Origin: Desulfurellaceae bacterium
GTDB lineage: Bacteria > Desulfobacterota > Binatia > Bin18
Reading direction: 5' to 3'
DNA: 40,435 bases
Assembly (NCBI GenBank): GCA_021296095.1
Contig: JAGWBB010000011.1
Span: 1-40,435, forward strand
Shown: positions 1 to 9,054 of the stretch, piece after piece
How the letters are laid out: each line of letters begins with the position of its first letter
Numbering within the stretch: the first letter of the stretch is position 1
Position numbers and translations under genes: made by a program
The notes under the pieces: generated by a model
The model's input: the letters and a program-made list of their open reading frames with translations, nothing else
Databases searched by the model: none
Told to the model about the DNA's origin: nothing

Positions 1-149
1 GTCACCCGTTCGAGCTGGGCGAGTTGGACGTAGCGGACAATCTGGCTGAAGGACGGACGGCTCTGGCCAAAGCCGTCGGCCACCAATCCGACAGGGAGCG
101 CAAAAAGGAGGCAGCCAGCGAGGCTGAGGTATAGCCAGCGTTTGATCAT
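1..149 (-). CDS. N-terminal fragment of an exported or membrane-anchored protein (cut by window edge)
   Basis: About 49 codons run from an ATG at 149 to the window edge. The product starts MIKRWLYLSLAGCLLFALPV and continues through GLVADGFGQSRPSFSQIVRY, a basic start plus a hydrophobic core typical of a signal peptide or anchor. A GGAGG lies only one base before this ATG, closer than usual, so the start is uncertain. The gene lies 68 bases downstream of the receiver-LpxC gene on the same strand and may belong to that operon. The family cannot be recognised from this fragment. Confidence 0.5.
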   Translation of the reverse strand, partial: MIKRWLYLSLAGCLLFALPVGLVADGFGQSRPSFSQIVRYVQLAQLERV

Positions 150-217
150 GCCTCCATCATAGCCGGTCAGAGCCGGTTTTCCACACAGGTGCGTGCTGGC
201 CGCCATTCAGCGGCTCT

Positions 218-1501
218 TCAGTGCAGCGTCGGGAGTAATCCCAACTCCTCGCGCAGGACTCGAACCAGGGCGATATTATCGCTGTGGCCGGTCCGGTCGG
301 CCGTCACCCTGGCCCGCAGCGGCCGGCCCAACAGGTAGAGGTCGCCAATCAGGTCCAGGACTTTGTGACGGGCGAGTTCGTCGTCAAAACGCAGCGGGGG
401 GTTAATCACGCCCTGGTCGCCGATCAAAATACAGTTGTCCAGCCGTCCACCGTTGGCCAGGCCCATCTGTTCCAGGGCCTGGACTTCTTTCAAAAATCCG
501 AAGGTGCGGGCCGGGGCAATTTCGGCACGAAAGCTCTCGGTCCCGTGGTGGATATAGTCGTGTTCCTGACGGCCAACCGGCGGGGGATACTCGAGAATAT
601 AACGGACCGAGAAATGGTCGGCCGGCTCAATGCGCAGCCTCTTACCGCCCCCCTCGTCGCCGACCTGATACGGCCGGTCAACCGCAATGACCTCAACCGT
701 CTCGTCCTGCTCGACGACGCCGGCTTCGTCGAGCAGCTGACAGAACTCACGCGCCGAGCCGTCCAGAATCGGAATCTCATCCTGCATCTTGACCATCAGA
801 TTGCTGATGCCATAGCCGTGCAGGGCCGCCATCAGATGCTCAATCGTCCGCGCCACAGCACCGTCTCGGTACAGACTCGTCGCATAGCCGGTCGAGCCGA
901 CATACTCGACCGAGGCCGGAATCACCACGTCGGTCGATAAAGAGCCGAACACAATCCCGCTACCGGGCGGCAGCGGCTGCAGGATCACCCCGGTGCGCAC
1001 TCCGGAGTGCAAGCCCTGACCGCGCAGCACGACACTGTGCCCAATGGTCCGGGCCTGAACACACTCGCGCGGCCGCACGGCAGCCTGACGGCTGGGTGGC
1101 AGGTCGCGGGATTCTCCCCGGGCCGCAGAACCAGCCGCCTCACGCCCGATCGCCCGATACACCGAGCGCAGCAGGGCTTCGAGCGAGAACGGTTTTTCAA
1201 TAAAATCGGTCGCCCCCAGCTTGGTTGCCCGGACGGCCGTCTCAATCGTCCCGTGGCCGGAAATGACGATGACCGGCAACTCCGGTCGCTGGGTTTTCAG
1301 CTGTTCGAGCAGACTGATCCCGTCGAGCTGTGGCATCCAGATATCGAGAATGACCAGCCGGGGCTGACGGGTACGCACGAGGTCGAGGATCTGGGTCCCG
1401 TCACCAGTGTCCAAGACCTGAAATCCCTCATCGCCCAGAATGCCGCGCAGGGTGGTTCGAATCTGTTCCTCATCATCCACCACCAGAATGGTCTCCTGCA
1501 T
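218..1501 (-). CDS. lpxC: Response-regulator receiver domain fused to LpxC (UDP-3-O-acyl-GlcNAc deacetylase)
   Basis: One 427-residue ORF with two domains. Residues 1-120 form a CheY-type receiver: acidic pair D9/D10, phosphoacceptor D53 in LVILDIWMP, switch serine S81 and K103 in EKPF. After a polar linker (about 121-148), residues 150-427 are a complete LpxC, the zinc deacetylase of the committed step of lipid A synthesis in the cytoplasm. Catalytic and zinc residues are present: E221-H222 (EHLMAALHG), H379 and D383 (HKVLD), and H406 (TGHSDN). The H379-H406 spacing of 27 equals the E. coli H238-H265 spacing. The ATG has an AGGAGG Shine-Dalgarno sequence and lies 9 bases after the NtrY-like kinase stop. 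No ATG, GTG or TTG start was seen at the native LpxC N-terminus, so translation appears to make the fusion. Phosphorylation by the neighbouring kinase is an inference. Confidence 0.93.
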   Translation of the reverse strand: MQETILVVDDEEQIRTTLRGILGDEGFQVLDTGDGTQILDLVRTRQPRLVILDIWMPQLDGISLLEQLKTQRPELPVIVISGHGTIETAVRATKLGATDFIEKPFSLEALLRSVYRAIGREAAGSAARGESRDLPPSRQAAVRPRECVQARTIGHSVVLRGQGLHSGVRTGVILQPLPPGSGIVFGSLSTDVVIPASVEYVGSTGYATSLYRDGAVARTIEHLMAALHGYGISNLMVKMQDEIPILDGSAREFCQLLDEAGVVEQDETVEVIAVDRPYQVGDEGGGKRLRIEPADHFSVRYILEYPPPVGRQEHDYIHHGTESFRAEIAPARTFGFLKEVQALEQMGLANGGRLDNCILIGDQGVINPPLRFDDELARHKVLDLIGDLYLLGRPLRARVTADRTGHSDNIALVRVLREELGLLPTLH

Positions 1502-1510
1502 ACCGTCCTC

Positions 1511-3820
1511 CTAGCTGTACTGGCCGTTTGCACTCGGCTGTGGCGACGCGGCCCGGTCCGGGCTCAGCTGCTCCCGCCGGCGAACCGGCAGCTCAATGAT
1601 AAAGCGACTGCCGTGGGGGAGGTTGTCCCGCACGCGCAAGAACGCCTGATGGTCGGCCACCACCGTGGCCGCTATCGCCAAGCCCAGACCCGTGCCGTCT
1701 TTTTTGGTCGAAAAATAGGGCTCGAACAAACGGTCCTTGATCTCGGCCGGAATACCGCAGCCGGTGTCAGTCACCTCAAGTCGGACGATGCCGCCCGAGC
1801 GGAAAAAGCGGGTCACCACCTCAATGCGCCCCGGGGCACCATTGGCGCCGCCGTCAAGGGGTGTCCGACAGGCGGCCACGGCGTTGTCCAGCAGGTTGCG
1901 AATCATCCGTTTGATACCCTCGCGGTCGAGGTCCAACAGCGGCAGCTCAGGGTCGTGGGCCAGGCTGAACTCCAGGTCCCGGTGCGCCTCGGAAAAGATG
2001 ACAATCACCTCCTGGATCAGGGCGTTCAGGTTCTCCGGCCGGTACTCGGCGGTCGGCAGGCGGGCAAAGGTCGAAAACTCGTTGACCAGCCGTTTAATCG
2101 TATCGACCTCATGGGCAATGCTCTGGACACACTCGTCAAAAACGCCCTGGGAATCGGACAGCTGCGGCGCAAAGCGGCGGTGCAGGCGCTGAGCGGCGAG
2201 CTGAATCGGAGTCAGCGGATTTTTGATTTCGTGGGCAATCCGGTAGGCGACCTCGCGCCAGGCTTCCATGCGTTCAACCCGGATGATCTGCGTCACATCC
2301 TCAAAAAAGCACACTCCGCCCAACACATCCCCACGCTCATCGGTCAGCGGCGCGGCCGTCACCAGCAGGGTCAGGGCGTGGTCATCGCGCAGCAGGCGCA
2401 GCTGGGCCTGGTTTTTGGGACCGCTCTCATCCCCGACGTTCGGGCTGTCGAGCGATTCGCTCAGCAGGGCGCTGACCATCCGTCGCAGTTCGGCGAACTC
2501 GTCCGCCCCGAACACCTCATGGTAGTCTCGCTCAACGGCCCGCTCGGCCGCTACCCCGAGCAGCTGTTCGGCAGCCCGATTGACCGTCGAAACCAGGCCG
2601 GTCCGGTCCAGGGAGACGACCCCGGTGTTCATATTGGCCAACAGGATTTCCATGTAGCGCCGGCGGGCTTCCAACTCGTGGTGGCTCTGCTGCAGGTCGG
2701 TCGTCATCCGGTTGAAGGCGGCCACCAGGGTCCCGACCTCGTCCTCGCCCTCGCCCTCAAGGCGATGGGTCCAGTGGCCTTGGGCCACCTCACGAGTTGC
2801 CGCAGCCAGCTGTTGAAGGGGAACAGCGATCTTCTTCGACAAAAAGAAACCCAGCCACACCGCAGCAAAGACCGCGACCAGGGTGACCAGGAACATGGTG
2901 ATCAAATAGTTATTCTTCATCGGCTGCTTGAGAATCCGCAGCTGCCGATACTCGCGGAAGGCGTCCGCCACCTGGCTTCCCTGGCGGGCCACATGGGGCG
3001 GCACCGCGTATTCGACGACGACCGCTCCGGCCACCTGCCCGCGGTCCAGGATGGGCACACCGCCACGCACGACCTCGGTCTGGCCCAGGAAATAGGTCTG
3101 GCGGACGGCGGTACTGCGGAATACCCGCTCAAGCAGTTCGGCGTCCATGCCGCCGTCCCCACTCAGCGCGCGGTCCGATCCCGAGGCGCTGGCCACCAGC
3201 TGCCGCTGGGGATCGAAGACCAGAATCCGGCCCAGCTCAAAGCGCTGACGGGTCTGCTCGAGCAGCGCCACCAGCGCCTGACCGTGCCCGGCGGTCACCT
3301 CCTGAGCCGCCACCTCGGTGGCCAAGCCGCGGGCGTGGAACAGGGCCTCGTCGGCCAAATGGTCGTAGAAGGCATCGACAACGCTGAGCGCTCCGCCCAG
3401 CGAGTTTTCGATCTCGCTGGAAAACCAGTTGTCGATGGACCGGTTGACAAAACCGATGCCGATTAACAACAGCAGAATGGCCGGCAGCAGGGAAATCGCC
3501 ACAAAGGCCAGGACCAGCTGAAAGCGTAAATACGCGCCCGGCAGCTTCTGCCGTCGCTCGTAAAAGAGTTTGACCAGATTGCGACCGACCAGAAAGACGA
3601 GCAGGACGAGCAGGATGATATTGAGGTTGATCAGCAGCACAAAGACAATGTTGCTGCTCAGGCTGTGGGTATTGCTGAGCTGCGGCAGTGGGCTCTGAAA
3701 GACGGCAAACAGCCCGACGCCAAGAGCGGCGATCAGAATCAGCACACCTTCCCAGCGCCGCCGGCGTTTGGCCTGCTCGGACTCTGGGGGCGGGGAAGCG
3801 GACGACGGTCGCGTGTCCAT
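1511..3820 (-). CDS. NtrY-like transmembrane sensor histidine kinase
   Basis: A kinase of about 769 residues. Three hydrophobic segments lie in the first ~130 residues and a fourth (YLITMFLVTLVAVFAAVWLG) ends the extracytoplasmic sensor region. It is followed by HAMP (KKIAVPLQQLAAATREVAQG), a PAS domain (ILLANMNTGVVSLDRTG), HisKA with phosphoacceptor H530 in AHEIKNPLTPIQLAAQRL, and HATPase with N box (NLLDNAVAA) and G boxes (DTGCGIP, GTGLGLAIAA). The HEIKNPLTP motif and layout are typical of NtrY. ATG 3820 is chosen because AGGTGA sits five bases upstream; a GTG at 3829 is in frame. The next gene downstream encodes a receiver fused to LpxC instead of an NtrX, and is its obvious candidate partner. 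The signal sensed is unknown. Confidence 0.9.
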   Translation of the reverse strand: MDTRPSSASPPPESEQAKRRRRWEGVLILIAALGVGLFAVFQSPLPQLSNTHSLSSNIVFVLLINLNIILLVLLVFLVGRNLVKLFYERRQKLPGAYLRFQLVLAFVAISLLPAILLLLIGIGFVNRSIDNWFSSEIENSLGGALSVVDAFYDHLADEALFHARGLATEVAAQEVTAGHGQALVALLEQTRQRFELGRILVFDPQRQLVASASGSDRALSGDGGMDAELLERVFRSTAVRQTYFLGQTEVVRGGVPILDRGQVAGAVVVEYAVPPHVARQGSQVADAFREYRQLRILKQPMKNNYLITMFLVTLVAVFAAVWLGFFLSKKIAVPLQQLAAATREVAQGHWTHRLEGEGEDEVGTLVAAFNRMTTDLQQSHHELEARRRYMEILLANMNTGVVSLDRTGLVSTVNRAAEQLLGVAAERAVERDYHEVFGADEFAELRRMVSALLSESLDSPNVGDESGPKNQAQLRLLRDDHALTLLVTAAPLTDERGDVLGGVCFFEDVTQIIRVERMEAWREVAYRIAHEIKNPLTPIQLAAQRLHRRFAPQLSDSQGVFDECVQSIAHEVDTIKRLVNEFSTFARLPTAEYRPENLNALIQEVIVIFSEAHRDLEFSLAHDPELPLLDLDREGIKRMIRNLLDNAVAACRTPLDGGANGAPGRIEVVTRFFRSGGIVRLEVTDTGCGIPAEIKDRLFEPYFSTKKDGTGLGLAIAATVVADHQAFLRVRDNLPHGSRFIIELPVRRREQLSPDRAASPQPSANGQYS

Positions 3821-3849
3821 AGGTCTCACCTGCTCGACGGTCGCGGGGT

Positions 3850-4932
3850 TCAGAACAGCCGGTCCTGACCCGAGCCGTCTGTCCCGCCGCCGGGGGCTCT
3901 ATCAAAATGGGTATAGGCTTTCAGGGTCGCCAGCCGCCCACGGGGGGTGCGCTGCAGATAGCCCTCCTGGAGCAGATACGGCTCGTACACGTCTTCAATC
4001 GTATTCTTCTCTTCGCCGATAGCCGCCGCGATCGTTTCGATCCCGACCGGGCCACCCTGAAACTTGTCGATAATCGTCAGCAGGACAGTCCGGTCCATTT
4101 TGTCAAAACCGACCTCGTCAACCTCCAGCAGCTGCAGCGCGGCCTGGGCCACCTCCAGGCTGACCACTGAGTCGGCCTTGACCTGGGCGAAGTCGCGGAC
4201 CCGCCGCAGCAGACGATTGGCAATCCGCGGCGTGCCGCGCGACCGGCGCGCAATTTCGGCTACCCCGTCGGGGTCAATCGTCATATGCAGGATAGCGGCC
4301 GAACGACGAATAATCTGGTCCAACTCGGACGCCCGGTAAAAGTCGAGGCGAAAGGTCGAGCCAAAACGGTCGCGCAGGGGCGAGGTCAGCAGGCCCGAGC
4401 GGGTCGTCGCGCCGACCAGGGTAAAGTGCTTAAGCGACAGCTTGACGGTGCGGGCCGAGGGCCCTTGGCCGACCACCAGGTCGAGCTGAAAATCCTCCAT
4501 GGCCGGATACAGAAATTCTTCGATCACCCGGTTCAGGCGGTGAATTTCGTCGATGAACAGCACGTCCCCGTCTTCGAGATTGGTCAGGATGGCCGCCAGA
4601 TCGCCCGGCCGTTCAATCACCGGCCCGGTCGTGGCCCGAATATCCACCCCCATTTCTCGGGCAATGATATGGGCCATTGAGGTCTTGCCCAGCCCTGGAG
4701 GACCGTAAAACAGCAGGTGATCGAGCACGTCACCACGTTGTTTGGCCGCCTGAATGGCGATGCGCAGGTTCTGTTTGGTGCTCTCCTGGCCGATGTAGTC
4801 GTCCAGGCTACGGGGACGCAGCGAGCCCTCAAGCCGCGCTTCGCCGCCGCTCTCGACCGCCTCGCCGCCGTCTTCCGGCGACGGGCTCAGATCGAGCACG
4901 GGGTCTCTGGATGATGCTTTTGGCTCGCTCAC
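3850..4932 (-). CDS. ruvB: Holliday junction branch-migration helicase RuvB
   Basis: A 360-residue protein of normal RuvB length apart from a slightly long polar N-terminus. Motifs: [11 protein letters not shown], Walker [10 protein letters not shown], Walker B DEIHRLNR, sensor 1 GATTRSG, and the C-terminal winged helix with [19 protein letters not shown]. RuvB is the hexameric AAA+ motor that drives branch migration of Holliday junctions with RuvA. Its ATG overlaps the ruvA stop by four bases (ATGA), indicating translational coupling. It is the last repair gene of yebC-ruvC-ruvA-ruvB, and the kinase gene follows within about 30 bases on the same strand. Confidence 0.97.
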   Translation of the reverse strand: MSEPKASSRDPVLDLSPSPEDGGEAVESGGEARLEGSLRPRSLDDYIGQESTKQNLRIAIQAAKQRGDVLDHLLFYGPPGLGKTSMAHIIAREMGVDIRATTGPVIERPGDLAAILTNLEDGDVLFIDEIHRLNRVIEEFLYPAMEDFQLDLVVGQGPSARTVKLSLKHFTLVGATTRSGLLTSPLRDRFGSTFRLDFYRASELDQIIRRSAAILHMTIDPDGVAEIARRSRGTPRIANRLLRRVRDFAQVKADSVVSLEVAQAALQLLEVDEVGFDKMDRTVLLTIIDKFQGGPVGIETIAAAIGEEKNTIEDVYEPYLLQEGYLQRTPRGRLATLKAYTHFDRAPGGGTDGSGQDRLF

Positions 4933-5519
4933 GCGCTCAGACTCCGTAGTGACTCCTGGATAATATCGGTCAGCGTCGAGCGGCCATCCCGCAGGGCGCG
5001 CTGGACCGCTTTTTCGGCTTGGGACTGACGATAGCCCAGGTTGACCAGGGCCGACACCGCATCCGTGGAAACCGGAATCTGGGCACCGGGAACGGCCGCG
5101 CCGTCACTGCCGGGAAGCGTCCCGACCTTTTCCCGCAGCTCGACGACCAAACGCTCGGCCGTTCTTCGCCCGACCCCCGGAACCGCCAGCAGCCGGGTCA
5201 CATCCCCGGCGCGCAGGGCGTCCTCAAGATCCTCAACCGGAATGCCGGATAAAATGCTGACGGCCAGTCGGGGGCCGATCCCGCTCACCCCCTTGAGCAG
5301 CACGAAACCGGCCTTTTCCTGCTCATCGAGAAAGCCGAACAGCTGCAAGACATCTTCACGTACATGGGTATGGATATGCAGGCTGACCGGCTGGCCTCGC
5401 TCGGGCAGGCGATAGAACGTCTGGAGCGAGACAAACACCTGATAGCCCACCCCCCCGACATCGACGATCAGGTGATCCGGCGCTTTGTCTTCGACTCTTC
5501 CGCTCAGACGCGCAATCAT
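4929..5519 (-). CDS. ruvA: Holliday junction DNA-binding protein RuvA
   Basis: A 196-residue protein from ATG 5519 ([20 protein letters not shown]), the normal RuvA start. A longer reading frame begins upstream, but its first 55 codons lie over the end of ruvC and do not resemble RuvA. Domains: OB fold with GGVGYQV; tandem helix-hairpin-helix motifs ([16 protein letters not shown] and [16 protein letters not shown]); and the C-terminal domain III ([16 protein letters not shown]) that contacts RuvB. RuvA tetramers bind four-way junctions and load RuvB. The ruvC stop lies only two bases upstream of this start. Confidence 0.96.
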   Translation of the reverse strand: MIARLSGRVEDKAPDHLIVDVGGVGYQVFVSLQTFYRLPERGQPVSLHIHTHVREDVLQLFGFLDEQEKAGFVLLKGVSGIGPRLAVSILSGIPVEDLEDALRAGDVTRLLAVPGVGRRTAERLVVELREKVGTLPGSDGAAVPGAQIPVSTDAVSALVNLGYRQSQAEKAVQRALRDGRSTLTDIIQESLRSLSA

Positions 5520-5521
5520 CG

Positions 5522-6154
5522 TCAGCCCCGGCCTCGTGTCGCCCCCCCGACCACGCGCTCGGGAGCCAAACTGTCGACAGACACCTGGCGCCATGAGCGC
5601 GGACCGCTTTTGCGCTGACCAGAGGTAATCGCGGCCAGCTGGGCCTGCATTTGGGTCGCCAGCGGTGAGGTATGACAGTGGCACACCGCTGCGGCCAAGG
5701 CGTCCGTGGCGTCCGGGCTGGTCGGCAAAGCCTGTGTATTGCCCAACAGAGCAAACACCGCTTTCTGCACCTGGGTCTTATCCGCCCGGCCATAACCGAC
5801 CACCGCAGCCTTGATCTCGGTCGGATTGTACTCGGCAATGTGCAGCCCGGCCTGCGCGGCGGCCAGCAGGATCACGCCCCGCGCTTCGCCGAGCCGAAAC
5901 GCGCTCTGGACATTGTAGGCCACAAACGCTTTTTCCAGACTCAGGGTATGAGGCGTCCATTGCTCGATCACCTCGGCGATGCCGGCGTGCACCACCCGCA
6001 GCCGTTCCGGCAGGGAGGAGAAGCCGGCGGTCGAGATTACGCCACCGGCACAAAAAGCGAGGTTCCGGCCTCGGCGGTCAACAATGCCCCAGCCCGTCTG
6101 CCGCGTCCCGGGGTCAACCCCGAGCACCCGTTGTGCTGTTTCCGTGCGTCCCAC
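5522..6154 (-). CDS. ruvC: Crossover junction endodeoxyribonuclease RuvC
   Basis: RuvC resolves Holliday junctions as a dimer with an RNase H-like fold. Acidic catalytic residues are visible: D in VLGVDPGTRQTGWG, E in LSLEKAF, and the C-terminal SPDATDALAAA pair. The ORF is open to an ATG at 6184, but a strong AGGAGG six bases before GTG 6154 supports a 210-residue protein starting VGRTETAQRVLGVD, close to the family N-terminus. The C-terminus (about 35 residues after TSPLATQ) is longer and more basic than in E. coli RuvC. It lies between yebC and ruvA, the common order. Confidence 0.94.
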   Translation of the reverse strand: MGRTETAQRVLGVDPGTRQTGWGIVDRRGRNLAFCAGGVISTAGFSSLPERLRVVHAGIAEVIEQWTPHTLSLEKAFVAYNVQSAFRLGEARGVILLAAAQAGLHIAEYNPTEIKAAVVGYGRADKTQVQKAVFALLGNTQALPTSPDATDALAAAVCHCHTSPLATQMQAQLAAITSGQRKSGPRSWRQVSVDSLAPERVVGGATRGRG

Positions 6155-6231
6155 CTGTCTCCTCCTCATCGAACCCGTCAGCATGCCGATGCGGTGACGC
6201 CGACGAGTGTTGTCCCCGCCTCTTTTCGTGA

Positions 6232-6984
6232 TCAGGCCGCGCTCAAGCGCTCGAAGTCGTCTTCAGAGAACTCACAGTTAGCGGCCACACTCTGGATATC
6301 GTCGTGTTCCTGTAACACATCAAGCAGTTTATACGCCTGCTCGGCCTCTTTCCCGGACAGGCTGACCGTGTTTTGGGGGATGAGCGTCACCTCAGCCGAC
6401 CGCATGGCCAGATCGGCCTGCTCAAGCGCGGTGTGCACCGCGTCAAAATCCTCCGGGCTGGTCACCACCTCGAACGCGCCCTCGCCGCCACTCACGTCTT
6501 CCGCCCCGGCTTCGAGGACGATCTCCATCAGTTGGTCTTCGTCAACCTGCTCGGCTTCAACCGAAATAATGCCCTTCTTATCAAACATCCAGGCAACCGA
6601 ATTCGAGGTGCCCAGGCTACCGCCATGCTTGGTCAGGAAATGGCGAATTTCGGCCACCGTGCGGTTTTTGTTATCGGTCAGGACTTGCAGCATGATCGCC
6701 ACCCCGCCCGGCCCATGGCCCTCGTACACCACCTCCTCATAATGGACGCCTTCGAGTTCGCCAGCGCCTTTTTTGATCGCCCGCTCAATTGTGTCGTTCG
6801 GCATGCTGGCCGCCTTGGCCGCAGCCAGAGCCGTCCGCAGACGTGGGTTGGCCGACACATCACTGCCGCCGGTGCGGGCTGAAATAGTCAGGTCTTTAAT
6901 CAGTTTGTTGAACAGTTTGCCCCGGCGGGCATCCTTGACCGCCTTTTTGTGCTTGATCGTACTCCATTTAGAGTGGCCTGACAT
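6232..6984 (-). CDS. yebC: YebC/PmpR/TACO1 family protein
   Basis: A 250-residue protein with the family start MSGHSKWSTIKHKKAVKDAR and the typical three-domain layout. Recognisable blocks are KLFNKLIKDLTISAR, NPRLRTALAAAKAASMPND, YEGHGPGGVAIMLQVLTDNKNRT and a C-terminal LLDVLQEHDDIQSVAANCEF. YebC proteins are long annotated as transcriptional regulators, and some members are reported to assist ribosomes during elongation. A GGAGG lies in the leader (gcaggagggccattcccATG). It heads the ruvCAB block, a widespread arrangement. Confidence 0.95.
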   Translation of the reverse strand: MSGHSKWSTIKHKKAVKDARRGKLFNKLIKDLTISARTGGSDVSANPRLRTALAAAKAASMPNDTIERAIKKGAGELEGVHYEEVVYEGHGPGGVAIMLQVLTDNKNRTVAEIRHFLTKHGGSLGTSNSVAWMFDKKGIISVEAEQVDEDQLMEIVLEAGAEDVSGGEGAFEVVTSPEDFDAVHTALEQADLAMRSAEVTLIPQNTVSLSGKEAEQAYKLLDVLQEHDDIQSVAANCEFSEDDFERLSAA

Positions 6985-7128
6985 GGGAATGGCCCTCCTG
7001 CGCGGTGAATTCTGGTCTCGTGCTTAGCATATCGGGGCGGCTGAGTAAACGGAGAAATCGCTGTCCGATAGCGCCCAATAAAATGCTAAAGGTCTGAAAA
7101 ACATAAGGTTTCACAATACCCCGACGCT

Positions 7129-8877
7129 CTATCCGACGCCGCTGGCCTCGACCCGGACCGTCACCACAGCCGTGTCGTGATACTGCTGGTGACGCACCGA
7201 CGAGGCGAAGTGGCGCAGCAGGCGCAGCGACAGCTCATCCTCAGCCGGCGTCCCGGCCGCGCCTTCCTCAAGCAGCGCCAGCTGGTCCTCAAGGTTCTGC
7301 TCACCGGTCGCGGACACAAACTCCAACTCTGCGGCGTTCGCGTCGCTGCGCGCAACCACCAGCAGGCGCCGTCCTTCATCCGCCTGCTCGCCCTGCTCTG
7401 GCCGCAGCAGGGTCAGCAAGGTCTCTTCGCCAGCCGAGCACAGGCGTTCGGTTGACTCGGTATTCCAGCCCAGCCGCGAGGCAAAACCGCGCAGAAAACG
7501 CTCAATGTTCGGCACGGCCTCGATGTTCAAGCCCATCTCAAGCCGGCGGCGCGGTCCGGTCACCTCCATGAACAAGCTCAGCACGACTGCGGCCAGGCCG
7601 CCCATGGTCATGCCGTTGCCCAGCAAGGCACCCCAGGTCTCATTGAAATAGTCGGCGAAGATCACTCCATTCTGGAAGCCCACGCCGATCCAGAAAGAGA
7701 GTCCGGCCACCACGGCCTTACGGTAATCAATACCGTCCTGGACGACGATCTTCATCCCCTGCATGAACAGCAGCCCGAACAGGATGATCGCATAGGCACC
7801 GACCACCGGGTTTGGAATGGCCAGCAGCAGCGCCGTGACTTTGGGGAAAAAGGCCAGCACGACAAAGATGATCCCCATGCACACCCCAACGCTGCGGGCG
7901 GCCACGCCGGTCAGTTCGGCCAGCGGAACACTCGACGAGTAGGTTGTATTTGGCACGGTTGCGGCAAAGCCGGACAGCAGATTACCCAGACCGTCGGCGG
8001 CCAGCGAGCCCTGCACCGTGCGGAAATCGACCGCCCGCGGCGTACGCCACGAGACCCGCTGCACGGCGACCGTATCGCCGACCGTCTCAATCGCCCCGAC
8101 CAAGGTCACGAACACAAAGGCCGGCAAGAGCGCCCAGAAGGCAGGACCAAAGCTCAGGTCAAACCCCGCCCAGCCACCCGTCGGGAAGCCAACCCAGGCG
8201 GCCGCACCCACCTGCTCAGTGTCATACAGACCGAACAGTGAGGCAGCCACACAGCCCACGCCAATGCCGATGACCGGCGCCCACAGGCGCCAGATGCCCG
8301 AGGCGCGCAGCACGAAGGCGACGCTGGTGACCAGAGTCACCGCAGCGCTTACCGGAGCCGCAGCCAACGGCGTGCCCTCGGGCACCTCGGTCAACAGCTG
8401 GAACATGATCGGCATGATGGTGACGGCGATCAGGGCGATCACCGTCCCCGACACGACCGGCGTGATGATCCGGCGCAGCAGGGCCAGCCGCGCCGACAGC
8501 GCGAACTGGAACAGCGACGAGACAACGATGAGGGTCGCCAGCAGACCCGGCCCACCCTCGACCAGGGCCGCGATGCACACGGCAATGAAGGTGCCGGAGG
8601 TGCCCATGATGAGGACGTGACCGGAGCCGATGCGCCACAGCCGGGCGGCCTGCAGGGTGGTCGTCAGCCCGCAGATCACCAGCGCCGCGAAGATCGCCCA
8701 GGACAGGTAGGCCTCGCTCTGGCTGGCCGCCCGGATCACAATCGCCGGGGTCAGCACGATGCCGGCCAGCACCAGCAGGGCGTACTGAAAGCCGAGGCCA
8801 AAGGACAGCAGATGCGGCGGCCGTTCGTCGGGTTCATAGCGGATGTCCGGGCTGGGGCCAGGCGGTGCGGCGGACAT
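7129..8877 (-). CDS. NCS2-family nucleobase (xanthine/uracil-type) permease with extra C-terminal domain
   Basis: A 582-residue protein. Residues about 20-450 form a polytopic NCS2 core beginning LLSFGLGFQYALLVLAGIVLTP, with GAIETVGDTVAVQ resembling the substrate and cation motif in the middle and a run of hydrophobic helices to about 445. NCS2 proteins import purines or pyrimidines across the inner membrane with a cation; the substrate cannot be assigned. About 126 residues follow (from N457) that the family does not need. They read like a degenerate RsbW-type GHKL ATPase fold (ERFLRGFASRLGWN, SAGEETLLTLL, LSLRLLRHFASSV), but the N-box asparagine and DxG motif are missing. It is transcribed divergently from the TonB receptor gene. 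Confidence 0.88.
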   Translation of the reverse strand: MSAAPPGPSPDIRYEPDERPPHLLSFGLGFQYALLVLAGIVLTPAIVIRAASQSEAYLSWAIFAALVICGLTTTLQAARLWRIGSGHVLIMGTSGTFIAVCIAALVEGGPGLLATLIVVSSLFQFALSARLALLRRIITPVVSGTVIALIAVTIMPIMFQLLTEVPEGTPLAAAPVSAAVTLVTSVAFVLRASGIWRLWAPVIGIGVGCVAASLFGLYDTEQVGAAAWVGFPTGGWAGFDLSFGPAFWALLPAFVFVTLVGAIETVGDTVAVQRVSWRTPRAVDFRTVQGSLAADGLGNLLSGFAATVPNTTYSSSVPLAELTGVAARSVGVCMGIIFVVLAFFPKVTALLLAIPNPVVGAYAIILFGLLFMQGMKIVVQDGIDYRKAVVAGLSFWIGVGFQNGVIFADYFNETWGALLGNGMTMGGLAAVVLSLFMEVTGPRRRLEMGLNIEAVPNIERFLRGFASRLGWNTESTERLCSAGEETLLTLLRPEQGEQADEGRRLLVVARSDANAAELEFVSATGEQNLEDQLALLEEGAAGTPAEDELSLRLLRHFASSVRHQQYHDTAVVTVRVEASGVG

Positions 8878-9020
8878 TGTTCACCTCTTGTTATGTTCAC
8901 ACATAGACAGGCAGCGCGAAAAGTCTTGCCCGGCACTATTGCCCGAAAGCCTCTTCTTGACAAGCATCTCCACTTGCTCTTTCTGGCTCACCTGCATAAG
9001 TTACGGAGGAATGTTGTCAG

Positions 9021-9053
9021 ATGGTTAGTCGACCTAGACATACAATGAGTTAG
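9021..9053 (+). CDS. Possible 10-codon leader ORF before the first TonB receptor
   Basis: ATG 9021 encodes MVSRPRHTMS and stops at 9051-9053, one base before the receptor ATG at 9055. A strong Shine-Dalgarno sequence (ACGGAGGA, ending at 9010) is well placed for this ATG, whereas the receptor start has no SD of its own. The geometry suggests termination-reinitiation coupling. The peptide shows no recognisable regulatory codon run, and the ORF could be fortuitous. Confidence 0.35.
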   Translation: MVSRPRHTMS

Positions 9054-9054
9054 C

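Noticed and set aside
1007-3466. Long open frame on the plus strand opposite the kinase and receiver-LpxC genes
   Set aside because: It is antisense to two clearly recognised genes, lacks family motifs, and is a typical open antisense frame in GC-rich DNA.
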